From assembly GCA_050485745.1 (NCBI GenBank), contig JBJHBY010000059.1, positions 1 to 16,116 of the forward strand: a stretch of DNA of 16,116 nucleotides, in the 5' to 3' direction. Under the pieces are notes generated by a model. It searched no databases, had not been told where the DNA came from, and saw nothing but the letters and a program-made list of their open reading frames with translations. Of the stretch, positions 1-7,702 are shown one piece after another. The translations under genes were made by a program, and so were the position numbers. Source of the stretch: JBJHBY01 sp050485745 (GTDB lineage: Bacteria > Pseudomonadota > Gammaproteobacteria > Pseudomonadales > CAMLJR01). Within the stretch, counting starts at the first letter, position 1. Every line of letters starts with the position of its first letter.

Positions 1-540
1 GCCCTGCCCGGGCTGGCGCGGCAGCTGGTCGATGTGGTGCGAGCCACCGCGGAACGCCTGATCGACATCCTGCGCGCACGCAGCAGTATCAAGAACGAGC
101 TGCGCCTGGAACGCACCATGATCAGTGCCAGCGAGAACAACCCGCTGAAGTTCTCGGCCCGGGTCGAGGACGCCCTGGCGTGCATGTTCGAAGATCGCGG
201 TGGCGCCTTCCTGCAGGGCGAAGACGCTATCCGTGACAGCTTCGACGACCTTGCCGACCACCAGGTCGCCGTGCTCGCAGGCATGCGTGCCGCCTACGAG
301 GCCATGCTCGCGGAGTTTGATCCTGCGCGCCTGGAGCAACGCCTTGACGGCACAGGCGGGACGGGCCTGCTCGGGGGACGCAAGGCCCGTCGCTGGGAAG
401 CCTATGAACAGCACTATGCTAGACTTCTGCAGGATCCGGAGAGCAGTTACAGTCGCCTGTTCGGCGAAACCTTTGCCCGGGTCTACGAAAACCAGATTGC
501 GGAACTGAAAGCGGCGCGCCAGCTCGGCCGGCGCGGTTGA
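1..540 (+). CDS. tagH: TagH/Fha, T6SS FHA-domain protein (C-terminal part only)
   Basis: The reading frame is open from the first base to a TGA at 538-540, so the gene begins before the window; the GTG at 34 is internal. About 179 residues are visible. They match the conserved C-terminal domain of T6SS FHA proteins: a helical stretch ending in RARSSIKNELRLERTMI, then the hallmark ENNPLKFS followed by EDAL, then DHQVAVLAGMRAAYEAML, and a terminal helix rich in charged residues. In this family an N-terminal FHA domain binds phospho-threonine peptides and helps switch secretion on after phosphorylation by a PpkA-type kinase. That FHA domain is outside the window, so its presence is inferred from the C-terminal match. 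The gene is 57 bp upstream of tssJ and is probably co-transcribed with it. Family identity is confident. Confidence 0.93.
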   Translation, partial: ALPGLARQLVDVVRATAERLIDILRARSSIKNELRLERTMISASENNPLKFSARVEDALACMFEDRGGAFLQGEDAIRDSFDDLADHQVAVLAGMRAAYEAMLAEFDPARLEQRLDGTGGTGLLGGRKARRWEAYEQHYARLLQDPESSYSRLFGETFARVYENQIAELKAARQLGRRG

Positions 541-597
541 AGACTGAGGGGACCAGGGCGGCACCCCGGCGGCGCCCGCCCATCGATCGAGGGTGAC

Positions 598-1074
598 ATG
601 GATATCCTGCGCAAGACTGTCTCACTGCTGCTTGTATTCGGCCTGCTGGCCGGCCTCGGCGCCTGCCAGACCACACGCAAGGTTCTCGACCTGGAGACCA
701 GCGCACGCCTCGACCTGCGCGCGGCCAGCGACGTCAATCCGGATGGCGCACAGCGCCCATCCCCCCTGGTCATCACCGTATTCACCCTGACCGACCGCCG
801 TCAGTTCGAGCGCGAGGATTTCCTCAGCCTCTATGAGAACGCCGCGGAGCGCCTGGGTGCGGACATGGTGCGCAGCGTGCGCCTGCGCGAACTGGCACCG
901 GGTGAGTCACGCACCGAGTCCATCAGCCTCGATCCCTCGGTGCGCTACATCGGCCTGCTGGCGGAGTACTCCCAGTACGAGCGGGCCCAGGCCATTCTGG
1001 TACTGCCAATTACCAGCAATCGCACCAACCACTTCAGGATCGAGGCCGAGCAATTGCGTCTGACCACACGCTGA
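598..1074 (+). CDS. tssJ: TssJ, T6SS outer-membrane lipoprotein
   Basis: A 158-residue lipoprotein. The N-terminus has a charged start (MDILRK), a hydrophobic stretch from about residue 8 to 22 and a lipobox LGAC with the lipidated Cys at 23. The +2 residue is Gln, not Asp, which fits outer-membrane sorting by Lol. The mature 136 residues show the TssJ beta-sandwich pattern, including LVITVFTLTDRRQFE and the segment YIGLLAEYSQ, and a C-terminal strand near NHFRIEAEQLRL. TssJ anchors the periplasmic part of TssM to the outer membrane in the TssJLM membrane complex. The start is supported by a GAGGGTGA ribosome-binding site at 589-596. It lies between the FHA gene and tssK, a common Fha-type T6SS order. 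Confidence 0.96.
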   Translation: MDILRKTVSLLLVFGLLAGLGACQTTRKVLDLETSARLDLRAASDVNPDGAQRPSPLVITVFTLTDRRQFEREDFLSLYENAAERLGADMVRSVRLRELAPGESRTESISLDPSVRYIGLLAEYSQYERAQAILVLPITSNRTNHFRIEAEQLRLTTR

Positions 1075-1075
1075 A

Positions 1076-1094
1076 GGCGGGCGCGAAGCTCGCC
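1076..1094 (+). other. Short intercistronic stem-loop after tssJ
   Basis: Directly after the tssJ stop codon, 1076-1082 can pair with 1088-1094 to form seven base pairs including one G-U, closing a GCGAA loop. There is no T-run after it, so it is not a classical intrinsic terminator. It could influence mRNA processing or the relative expression of tssJ and tssK. A stem this short can arise by chance in GC-rich DNA. Confidence 0.3.
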
Positions 1095-1126
1095 ATCCAC
1101 TCCCTCCGATCGGGATCACCACGGGC

Positions 1127-2461
1127 ATGTCGCACACCAACAAGATTGTCTGGTCAGAAGGGATGTTCCTGCGTCCCCAGCATTTCCAGCAACACGACCG
1201 CTACCTGGAGCACTATGTCGATGCGCGCTGCTCCACCCTGGGCCCCTACGCCTGGGGACTGCAGGAATTGCAGATCGACAACGAGTTGCTGAAGCTGGGC
1301 AAGTTCGCCATCAGCCGGGCGAGGGGCGTACTTCCCGACGGCACCCCGTTCGACTGCCCGGAACACGACCCGCTGCCCGAGGTCATCGATATCCCCGACA
1401 ACGTCAGCGGCGAGACACTCCACCTGTGCCTGCCCCTGCGCCGGCAACGCTCCCGCAACGTCTGCCGCGGCAATGACAGCAGCGCACCAACGCGCTACCG
1501 CGCCGCGGGTGAAGGCGTCCGCGATGACACCAGCGACTCCGCCGAGGACGTTGATGTCGAGGTCGGTCAACTCTGCCTGAGCCTGCGCCGCGACAGCGAT
1601 GAACTCAGCGGCTACGCTACCGTACCCGTGGCGCGCATTGTCGAAAAGCTGGCAGACCGTCCGCTGAAGCTCGACGAGCGCTTTGTCCCCCCTCTGCTCG
1701 ACTGCGCGGTGTCGTCGGTCCTCGAGGCCCTGCTCACGGAACTGCGCGGCCTGCTGCACCAGCGCGGCGAGGCCCTCGGCCACCGCCTGGCCGACTCCGG
1801 CCGCGCCGGCTCCGCCGAAGTGGCGGACTACATGTTGCTGCAAGTCATCAACCGCATCGAGCCTCTCAGCCATCATCTGGCCGGGGTGCAGGGGCTGCAC
1901 CCACTGGCGCTGTACACGGAACTGCTGCAGATGACCGGGGAACTGACCACCTTTACAACCCGGGACAAGCGCCCCCCCGCCTTTCCGGCCTATCAGCACG
2001 ACAATCTCGAGTTCTGCTTTGGCAGCGTGCTCAACACCCTGCGCCAGTGCCTGAGCACCGTACTGGAGCAGACAGCACTGTCACTGGAACTGATCGAGCG
2101 CAAATATGGTATTCACGTCGCCGCGATCACCGACCGCAGTCTGGTGGCCGGTGCCAGCTTCGTCCTGGCAGCCAAGGCGGACGTGAGTGGCGACCTGCTG
2201 CGCAGCCGCTTTCCCATGCAGGTCAAGGTGGCGCCAGTCGAGCGCATCCGCGAACTGATCAGCGCACAGCTGCCCGGCATTGCACTCAGCCCGTTGCCCG
2301 TAGCGCCACGGCAGATCCCGTACCACGCCGGGTTTACCTATTTCGAACTCGACCGCAGCGGTGAGCTGTGGCGCGCCCTGCAGAATTCCGGTGGCTTTGC
2401 CGTCCATCTGGGCGGTGACTTTCCAGGGCTGCAGATGGAACTCTGGGCCATCAGGAACTGA
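1127..2461 (+). CDS. tssK: TssK, T6SS baseplate adaptor
   Basis: A 444-residue cytoplasmic protein, the normal TssK length. The N-terminus has the family signature KIVWSEGMFLRPQHFQQHDRY. Later conserved stretches include SGYATVPVARI (about 165-175), FVPPLLDC, LHPLALYTELLQMTGELTTF, IPYHAGFTYFELDR and the C-terminal GGFAVHLGGDFPGLQMELW. TssK trimers connect the TssE-TssF-TssG baseplate wedge to the cytoplasmic parts of TssL and TssM. A hydrophilic acidic/Arg-rich loop at about residues 108-150 falls in a variable region of the family. The ATG at 1127 is chosen because the conserved N-terminus starts there; its ribosome-binding site is weak (GGGA at 1112-1115). Only five bases separate its stop from tssL, so the two are probably translationally coupled. 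Confidence 0.97.
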   Translation: MSHTNKIVWSEGMFLRPQHFQQHDRYLEHYVDARCSTLGPYAWGLQELQIDNELLKLGKFAISRARGVLPDGTPFDCPEHDPLPEVIDIPDNVSGETLHLCLPLRRQRSRNVCRGNDSSAPTRYRAAGEGVRDDTSDSAEDVDVEVGQLCLSLRRDSDELSGYATVPVARIVEKLADRPLKLDERFVPPLLDCAVSSVLEALLTELRGLLHQRGEALGHRLADSGRAGSAEVADYMLLQVINRIEPLSHHLAGVQGLHPLALYTELLQMTGELTTFTTRDKRPPAFPAYQHDNLEFCFGSVLNTLRQCLSTVLEQTALSLELIERKYGIHVAAITDRSLVAGASFVLAAKADVSGDLLRSRFPMQVKVAPVERIRELISAQLPGIALSPLPVAPRQIPYHAGFTYFELDRSGELWRALQNSGGFAVHLGGDFPGLQMELWAIRN

Positions 2462-2466
2462 CCGTC

Positions 2467-3429
2467 ATGAGCGGACCCGACGACCACGACAAGACCGTGT
2501 TCCAGCCGCGCCCCGCCAGCGGCGCACCCGCCTCCCCCGCGAACGCCGGCCAGGCCCAGGGGGACAGCACCCTGATCGTGCCCCGCCCGGGTGGCGGACA
2601 GGCAGCTGGCGCACCTCCCGCTGGCGCACAGGCCGCGCCCCCGACGGCAGCACATACACCGCCCCCCCCGGCAGCGACAACCGGAACCCCGGAGCCAACT
2701 GCACTGAATCTCGAGGGCGGCATCAACCGCCTGGTCACCTGTGCCGCCACCCTGCTGTCTGTGATCACCCGCCTGCGCAGCCACCTGGAGCAGGCGGACG
2801 CGCCCGCCCTGCAACGCCAGCTGGCAATGGAACTGCGGCAGTTCGAGCAACGCGCCAAGGGTCTGGGGATCCGTCCGGAGCTGGTGATTACCGCCCGCTA
2901 CCTGCTCTGTACCGCTCTCGACGAGACAGTGATGAACACTCCCTGGGGTGCGGCCGCCGGCTGGAGCCAGCGCTCCCTGCTCAGTGTGTTTCACAATGAG
3001 ACCTTCGGCGGCGAGAAGTTCTTTGCCATCCTGCAACGTCTGCTGGAAACTCCGGCGGAGAGCATCGAGGTCCTGGAGCTGATCGACGTGCTGCTGGGTC
3101 TCGGCTTCGAGGGCAAGTACCGCGTCGACCCCCGTGGCCGCGACCAGATTGAACTGATCCGCGACAACCTGTACCGCACCATCGAGCAACAGCGCGGTGC
3201 CTTCGAGCCTGAACTGGCGCCACACTGGCGCAGTCAGGTCACGGCGGGCAAGAGGCTGATGGAATACCTGCCGGTCTGGGTGGTGGCCAGCTGTGTGCTT
3301 GTCGTGCTGCTGCTGTGCTACTCCGGATACCGGCTCTGGCTGCACCAGGCGACCCAACCAGTGGCGATGGAGCTGCAGACCCTGCAGGAGCGCCCGACGG
3401 GGCCCAACAACCCGACGGTCTTGCGCTGA
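2467..3429 (+). CDS. tssL: TssL, DotU/IcmH-like inner-membrane protein
   Basis: A 320-residue protein. Residues 1-78 form a disordered linker rich in Pro, Ala and Gly, with two Thr motifs, DKTVFQPRP (Thr10) and STLIVPRPGGG (Thr35). Residues about 80-265 form the cytoplasmic DotU domain, with the family signature ARYLLCTALDETVMNTPWG and later HNETFGGEKFF and LELIDVLLGLGFEGKYR. One membrane helix follows at about 270-292, then a 28-residue periplasmic tail. There is no C-terminal OmpA-like peptidoglycan-binding domain, so this is the short TssL type. TssL recruits TssM and contacts TssK. AGGAA at 2453-2457 inside the end of tssK is a good ribosome-binding site for this start. In Agrobacterium tumefaciens a phospho-threonine in the TssL N-terminus binds Fha; the same role for Thr10 or Thr35 here is inferred. 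Confidence 0.96.
   Translation: MSGPDDHDKTVFQPRPASGAPASPANAGQAQGDSTLIVPRPGGGQAAGAPPAGAQAAPPTAAHTPPPPAATTGTPEPTALNLEGGINRLVTCAATLLSVITRLRSHLEQADAPALQRQLAMELRQFEQRAKGLGIRPELVITARYLLCTALDETVMNTPWGAAAGWSQRSLLSVFHNETFGGEKFFAILQRLLETPAESIEVLELIDVLLGLGFEGKYRVDPRGRDQIELIRDNLYRTIEQQRGAFEPELAPHWRSQVTAGKRLMEYLPVWVVASCVLVVLLLCYSGYRLWLHQATQPVAMELQTLQERPTGPNNPTVLR
2662..2669 (+). repeat. C8 homopolymer inside the tssL linker
   Basis: Eight consecutive C bases fall in codons 66-68 of tssL and encode part of a Pro run (Pro65-68). A change of one base would shift the frame upstream of the whole DotU domain. Shorter C-runs occur in tssJ (C6 at 761-766) and tssK (C7 at 1972-1978), so GC bias alone may explain it. 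Confidence 0.9.
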
Positions 3430-3438
3430 GGAGCCACC

Positions 3439-6400
3439 ATGTCGCGCCTGATTTCGCTGTTGAAAAGCCGACTCTTTATCAGTGGTACCGGCGTCATCGC
3501 CCTCGCCCTGCTGATCTGGTTCGGCGCCGATTTTATCCGCTTCGGCGCCGAGGGCCGCATCCTCGGTACCGGCGCGCGCCTGAGCCTGATCGCCCTGCTC
3601 TTTGCCGGCTGGGGGGTCTACCACCTGGTGCGCTACCTGCTCGAACGCCGGCGCAACCAGGCGATGCTGCAGGATATGCAGGCGGACCAGGGTGCCAGCG
3701 CTGAGGACCAGCGCTCGCAGGAGGAGGAAAAACTCCTGCAGCAGCGCTTCAGCGAGGCCTTGCAGCAGCTGCGACGCTCGCGCTTTCGCGGCCAGTCCGG
3801 CAGCCGTTCCCTGTACCAGCTGCCCTGGTACATCATCATCGGCCCTCCGGGGGCCGGCAAGACCACCGCCCTGCTGAACTCCGGACTGGACTTTCCCCTG
3901 GCCGAAAGCCACGGCAAGGGCGCGCTGGGCGGTATCGGCGGCACCCGCAACTGCGACTGGTGGTTCACCAACGAGGCGGTCCTGATCGATACCGCCGGGC
4001 GCTACACCACCCAGGACAGCCATCGCGTCATCGACAGCGGCGCCTGGCAGAATTTCATTCAGTTGCTGAAAAAATACCGTCGTCGACAGCCCGTGAACGG
4101 CGTCATCGTCGCCATCAGCGTGCAGGACCTGCTGATGCAGACAGCGGAGCAGCGCGCACAACAGGCAAAGATCATCCGCACACGCCTGGATGAACTGCAG
4201 GAACAATTGGGATTGCGCTTCCCCATCTACCTGATGTTCACCAAATGCGACCTCGTCGCCGGCTTCACCGAGTTCTTCGCCAACCTCTCCGCCGCGGAGC
4301 GCGAGCAGGTCTGGGGAATGACCTTCCCCGTGGATACAGCCGGGGGTGACGCACTGGCCGAGCAATTTGCCCGCGAGTACGACCTGCTGTTGCAGCGCCT
4401 GGGAAGCCGCACCCTGTGGCGTATGCACCAGGAGCGTGATCATGGCCAGCGCGCCCTGATCAGCGGATTCCCCCTGCAGATGGGCAACCTGAAGAACATC
4501 GTCGGCGACTTCCTGCGCCAGGCCTTCGCCAGCAGCCGCTACCACCAGCAGCCCCTGCTGCGCGGCGTCTACTTCAGCAGCGGCACTCAGGAAGGCACGC
4601 CGATTGACCGCATGATGACGGCGGTCACCGCCAATTTCCGCCTGGGCCGCGAGGTCGCCCGGCCCCGGACGGGCAGTGGCAAAAGCTTTTTCCTGTCGCG
4701 ACTGCTGCGCGATGTGATCTTTGCCGAAGCCGAACTTGCCGGCACCAACCGCCGTGCCGAGCAATTTCTTCTCTGGGGCAGGCGCGCGGGTTTCGCCGGC
4801 CTCGGAGCCCTCGTGCTGGTGGCGCTGGTGGTCTGGACCGGTGCCGTGGCCCGCAACAATCAACACATGGCACAGGTGCGCAGCGAAGTGGCCGAGTACC
4901 GCCAGGCCCGGGAGCAACTGGCGGACTGGCAGCGGGAGCCACAGGCGGCACTGCCCGCACTCGACCCGCTGCGACGGGCCACAGAGGTCTACCGCCAGGA
5001 TAACCGCCCCTGGCTGAGCGGGCTGGGCCTGTACGACCCGCGCGTCGACCGCGCCGCCAATGCGCTTTATCGGGACGCCCTCGGCCGCGAATTGCTGCCG
5101 CGCCTGCAAGCCCTGCTGGAAACCCGACTGGGGCAGCTCGACGCCCGCGACGCCGAACTGCTACCGACGTTGCGCGTCTACCTCATGCTGGGGCACCCGC
5201 AACGCCGTGACACCGATGCTATCCACACCTGGGCAGCCGCCCACTGGCAACAGGCCCTGCCCGGGCAGGCTGGCCAGCAACAGCAGTTACTGGCACACCT
5301 CGATACCCTGCTGGCCTCGGATTTTCCCGGCGCAGAACTGGACGACCAGGTGGTAGCGCGAGCACAGCGGCAGCTGCGTGAAACCCCGGTGCCGCAGCGT
5401 GTCTATGCGCGCCTGAAGAGCACCGGGAACCTGCGTCCGGTCAATCTGTATGAAGCCATTGGCGGCAATACCCGCCTGGTCTTCGGTATCGGCCCGGACG
5501 ACCCGCGACTGAGCACCCCCTGGCTTTTCACCCGCGATGCCTACCGCCAACTCGATCTGAGCGGACGTTCGCCCTTGCTGCGGCAGACCACCGAGGAGCG
5601 CTGGCTGCTCGGCGATCAGCAGGATGAGGATTTCAGCGAGGCCGACCTCGAGCGCATCGCCAGCCAGGTGCGGCAGCTCTACCTGGCGGAGTACGTCGAA
5701 TTCTGGCGCAGCTTCCTTAACAACCTGGAAATCCGCGGGTTTGACAGTCTCGATCAGGCAGTGCAGACCACCCGCCAACTGGCCGACCCGGTCTACTCGC
5801 CACTGGTCGGCGTGCTGCGTGTGGTGGCCGAGCAGACCCGCCTGACGCCGGCCGCGGTCATGGATGCCAGTGCCGCCACGCGGCAGGAGCCCACCCCGGT
5901 GGACCGGGCCTTCCGCGATCTGCAGCGGGCTGTCGAGGATGGCGACCAGCCGGCGCCGGTCACGGAGGTCATCAACGCGCTGCGCGGACTGCACGGCAGC
6001 CTCAGCGAGATCGGCGGCGGCCCCAACCCCGCCGAGGCCGCCTTCAATCTCGCCCGGGGGCGCTTCACTGGCGCTGGCGGCGACCCGCTGCGCACCCTGA
6101 ATACGCTGGCCGCCACACAGCCTGAACCGCTCAACAACTGGCTGCAGCAAACCTCGCGCCACAGCTGGCGTGTACTGCTGGCCGAGAGCCGACGCCACAT
6201 CGACACGCGCTGGCGCCAGCAGGTATACAGTGCATGCCAGCGCAGCCTGGAAGGGCGCTTCCCCCTGGTGCCGGATGCCAGCGCAGAAGTCGGTATCGAG
6301 GATTTCACCGCATTCTTCAAGCCCGGAGGGATAGAAGCCAATTTCAGCCGCGATCTACTGGAGGGGTTCATTGACCGCCAGAACTGGCGTCCACGCCAGA

Positions 6401-6891
6401 TCGATGGCCAGAGCATCGGCCTGAGCCAGCAGAGCCTGGCGATGCTGCAACGCGGACAGCAGGTACGCAGCGCCTTCTTTGGCAGTGGCGGTGACAGTAT
6501 CGCGGTGGCCTTCAGCCTGCGACCGGAACGTCTGGACTCCGCTGTGCGCCGCTTCGAGCTTGATCTCGGCCCAAGGCAACCGCCCGTCAGCTACACCCAC
6601 GGCCCGAAGATCGCACGCAATCTGGAATGGCGCCCGGGGGAGGATCGTCGTGCCCGGATCCTGTTCGAGGATCTGAACGATACCGTGCACCGCGCGCAGT
6701 ACGAGGGGGACTGGGCGCTGCTGCGGCTACTCAATGCCAGTGAGGTCAGCACCACCGGGCGCGGCAATGTCTTCCAACTCCGCATCGGCGCCGGCGGACG
6801 CAGCGCCGAATACGAACTGACCGCACGCAGTACCAGCAACCCGTTTGCGCCGGGGCTGATCAGCGGCTACCGCTGCCTGCAGCAACTCTGA
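3439..6891 (+). CDS. tssM: TssM, IcmF-like inner-membrane scaffold
   Basis: A 1150-residue protein of usual TssM length. Two membrane helices lie near the N-terminus (about 17-33 and 48-68) and a third at about 450-470. Between them is a cytoplasmic P-loop domain: Walker A GPPGAGKT at 135-142, a Walker B/switch-like VLIDTAGRY at 181-189, and TKCD at 268-271, which resembles the G4 motif of GTPases. After helix three comes the long periplasmic region, with the C-terminal beta-rich part ending LISGYRCLQQL; this part contacts TssJ in characterised systems. TssM is the central pillar of the TssJLM complex. An intact Walker A suggests nucleotide binding, although it is dispensable in some systems. 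A GAGGAG ribosome-binding site overlaps the tssL stop at 3428-3433. Its own stop overlaps the tagF start (TGATG). Confidence 0.97.
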   Translation: MSRLISLLKSRLFISGTGVIALALLIWFGADFIRFGAEGRILGTGARLSLIALLFAGWGVYHLVRYLLERRRNQAMLQDMQADQGASAEDQRSQEEEKLLQQRFSEALQQLRRSRFRGQSGSRSLYQLPWYIIIGPPGAGKTTALLNSGLDFPLAESHGKGALGGIGGTRNCDWWFTNEAVLIDTAGRYTTQDSHRVIDSGAWQNFIQLLKKYRRRQPVNGVIVAISVQDLLMQTAEQRAQQAKIIRTRLDELQEQLGLRFPIYLMFTKCDLVAGFTEFFANLSAAEREQVWGMTFPVDTAGGDALAEQFAREYDLLLQRLGSRTLWRMHQERDHGQRALISGFPLQMGNLKNIVGDFLRQAFASSRYHQQPLLRGVYFSSGTQEGTPIDRMMTAVTANFRLGREVARPRTGSGKSFFLSRLLRDVIFAEAELAGTNRRAEQFLLWGRRAGFAGLGALVLVALVVWTGAVARNNQHMAQVRSEVAEYRQAREQLADWQREPQAALPALDPLRRATEVYRQDNRPWLSGLGLYDPRVDRAANALYRDALGRELLPRLQALLETRLGQLDARDAELLPTLRVYLMLGHPQRRDTDAIHTWAAAHWQQALPGQAGQQQQLLAHLDTLLASDFPGAELDDQVVARAQRQLRETPVPQRVYARLKSTGNLRPVNLYEAIGGNTRLVFGIGPDDPRLSTPWLFTRDAYRQLDLSGRSPLLRQTTEERWLLGDQQDEDFSEADLERIASQVRQLYLAEYVEFWRSFLNNLEIRGFDSLDQAVQTTRQLADPVYSPLVGVLRVVAEQTRLTPAAVMDASAATRQEPTPVDRAFRDLQRAVEDGDQPAPVTEVINALRGLHGSLSEIGGGPNPAEAAFNLARGRFTGAGGDPLRTLNTLAATQPEPLNNWLQQTSRHSWRVLLAESRRHIDTRWRQQVYSACQRSLEGRFPLVPDASAEVGIEDFTAFFKPGGIEANFSRDLLEGFIDRQNWRPRQIDGQSIGLSQQSLAMLQRGQQVRSAFFGSGGDSIAVAFSLRPERLDSAVRRFELDLGPRQPPVSYTHGPKIARNLEWRPGEDRRARILFEDLNDTVHRAQYEGDWALLRLLNASEVSTTGRGNVFQLRIGAGGRSAEYELTARSTSNPFAPGLISGYRCLQQL

Positions 6892-7592
6892 TGGCGACGC
6901 CGGGGCGTATTGGTTTTTTCGGCAAGTTACCCAGCCACGGGGACTTCATCGAGCGCGACCTGCCCGGTGACATGCAGGCGGTACTCGACGACTGGCTGCA
7001 GCAGTCGCTCGCCAGCAGCCGGGAGCAACTGGGCGACACATGGCTGGATATTTATCTGACCAGCCCTGTGTGGCAGTTCGCGCTGAGCCCGGGCTGCCTC
7101 GACCACCAGGGCTGGCTTGGCGTGATGATGCCCAGCGTGGACGCTGTCGGCCGCTACTTCCCGTTCGTCATCGCAGCCCCCCTTCCGGCCCACGCCGGGC
7201 CCATGCGGCACTTGCTGGCAGCGGAAGCCTGGCTGGATACCCTGGAGACCCTGGCCCTCCAGGCCCTGCAGCAGCCCCTGGACGCCGAGGCGCTGGGCAC
7301 TGCCATGGCAGGCCTGGCTCCGCCCCCGGTGACCGCCCCCCAGCCCCGGACAGCCGGCCTGATCTGCGAGCATGCACCGGGGCAACCCACTCTCGCCGCC
7401 CTGCTGGATTGGCAGGGTGCGTTCGGCGATGCATGGAGCCTGTGGCGCAGCCGGGGTTCCGAGCGCGTGGCCGCTTGCTCTGCGGCGGCGCGGGGCATGC
7501 CGAAACCCGGCACCTTTGCGGCTCTGCTCGACGGGGCCTGGGAGCACCGGGGCTGGGGGTACGCACAAGTTCCCGACAATGGTCTATGCTGA
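6891..7592 (+). CDS. tagF: TagF (ImpM/SciT-like) T6SS regulator
   Basis: A 233-residue cytoplasmic protein with the TagF N-terminal domain: GRIGFFGKLPSHGDFIERDLP at about 5-25 matches the family G-KLPS-GDF signature, followed by SPVWQFALSPG and GVMMPSVDAVGRYFPFVIA. The C-terminal third is less conserved and has no phosphatase motifs, so this is a stand-alone TagF and not a fusion to PppA. In Pseudomonas aeruginosa and Agrobacterium, TagF represses secretion post-translationally by acting on Fha; the same role here is inferred from the FHA gene five genes upstream. The ATG overlaps the tssM stop by one base (TGATG). No separate ribosome-binding site is evident, so translation probably depends on coupling to tssM. 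Confidence 0.94.
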   Translation: MATPGRIGFFGKLPSHGDFIERDLPGDMQAVLDDWLQQSLASSREQLGDTWLDIYLTSPVWQFALSPGCLDHQGWLGVMMPSVDAVGRYFPFVIAAPLPAHAGPMRHLLAAEAWLDTLETLALQALQQPLDAEALGTAMAGLAPPPVTAPQPRTAGLICEHAPGQPTLAALLDWQGAFGDAWSLWRSRGSERVAACSAAARGMPKPGTFAALLDGAWEHRGWGYAQVPDNGLC

Positions 7593-7609
7593 GAAATTGC
7601 AGATATACT
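7580..7609 (+). promoter_or_regulatory. Weak sigma-70-like promoter candidate before tssA
   Basis: TATACT at 7604-7609 matches five of six bases of the -10 consensus, in a locally AT-richer patch within a GC-rich window. The best -35 partner is poor (TGGTCT at 7580-7585, three of six, 18-bp spacer). It overlaps the end of tagF and begins the largest intergenic gap in the window, the boundary between the membrane-complex and sheath/baseplate blocks. No terminator separates tagF from tssA, so read-through from upstream remains likely. Confidence 0.25.
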
Positions 7610-7702
7610 CGATGAGTGCTGGCCACAAGAGCGGCCATCCGGGCAAGCCCGGCCAGGCACCACCGCTCTCCATCCAGCCCGGACAGGGAAGAACACCAGA
7701 CG

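Noticed and set aside
541..597. GC-rich gap between tagH and tssJ with possible GGGCG/CGCCC pairing
   Set aside because: The pairing is short and ambiguous and there is no T-run; beyond the tssJ ribosome-binding site I see no feature in it.
1154..1999. A 281-codon minus-strand frame opposite tssK (and similar frames at 5287-6198, 7739-8842, 9131-10015 and 14673-15545)
   Set aside because: All mirror confident plus-strand T6SS genes, lack family motifs, and have no ribosome-binding or operon context.
2338..5109. A 923-codon open frame on the minus strand, antisense to tssL and tssM
   Set aside because: It lies opposite two certain genes, has a biased Gln/Ala/Gly-rich composition with no recognisable domain, and long antisense frames are expected in GC-rich coding DNA with strong third-position bias.
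7580..7601. A TGG...TTGCA pair resembling a sigma-54 promoter before tssA
   Set aside because: The GG and GC elements are 16 bases apart instead of the required 10.
7616..7702. Upstream GTG extension of tssA by 29 residues
   Set aside because: The added residues are Arg/Pro/Ser-rich and unlike TssA, and the ATG at 7703 has a better ribosome-binding site and begins the conserved domain.
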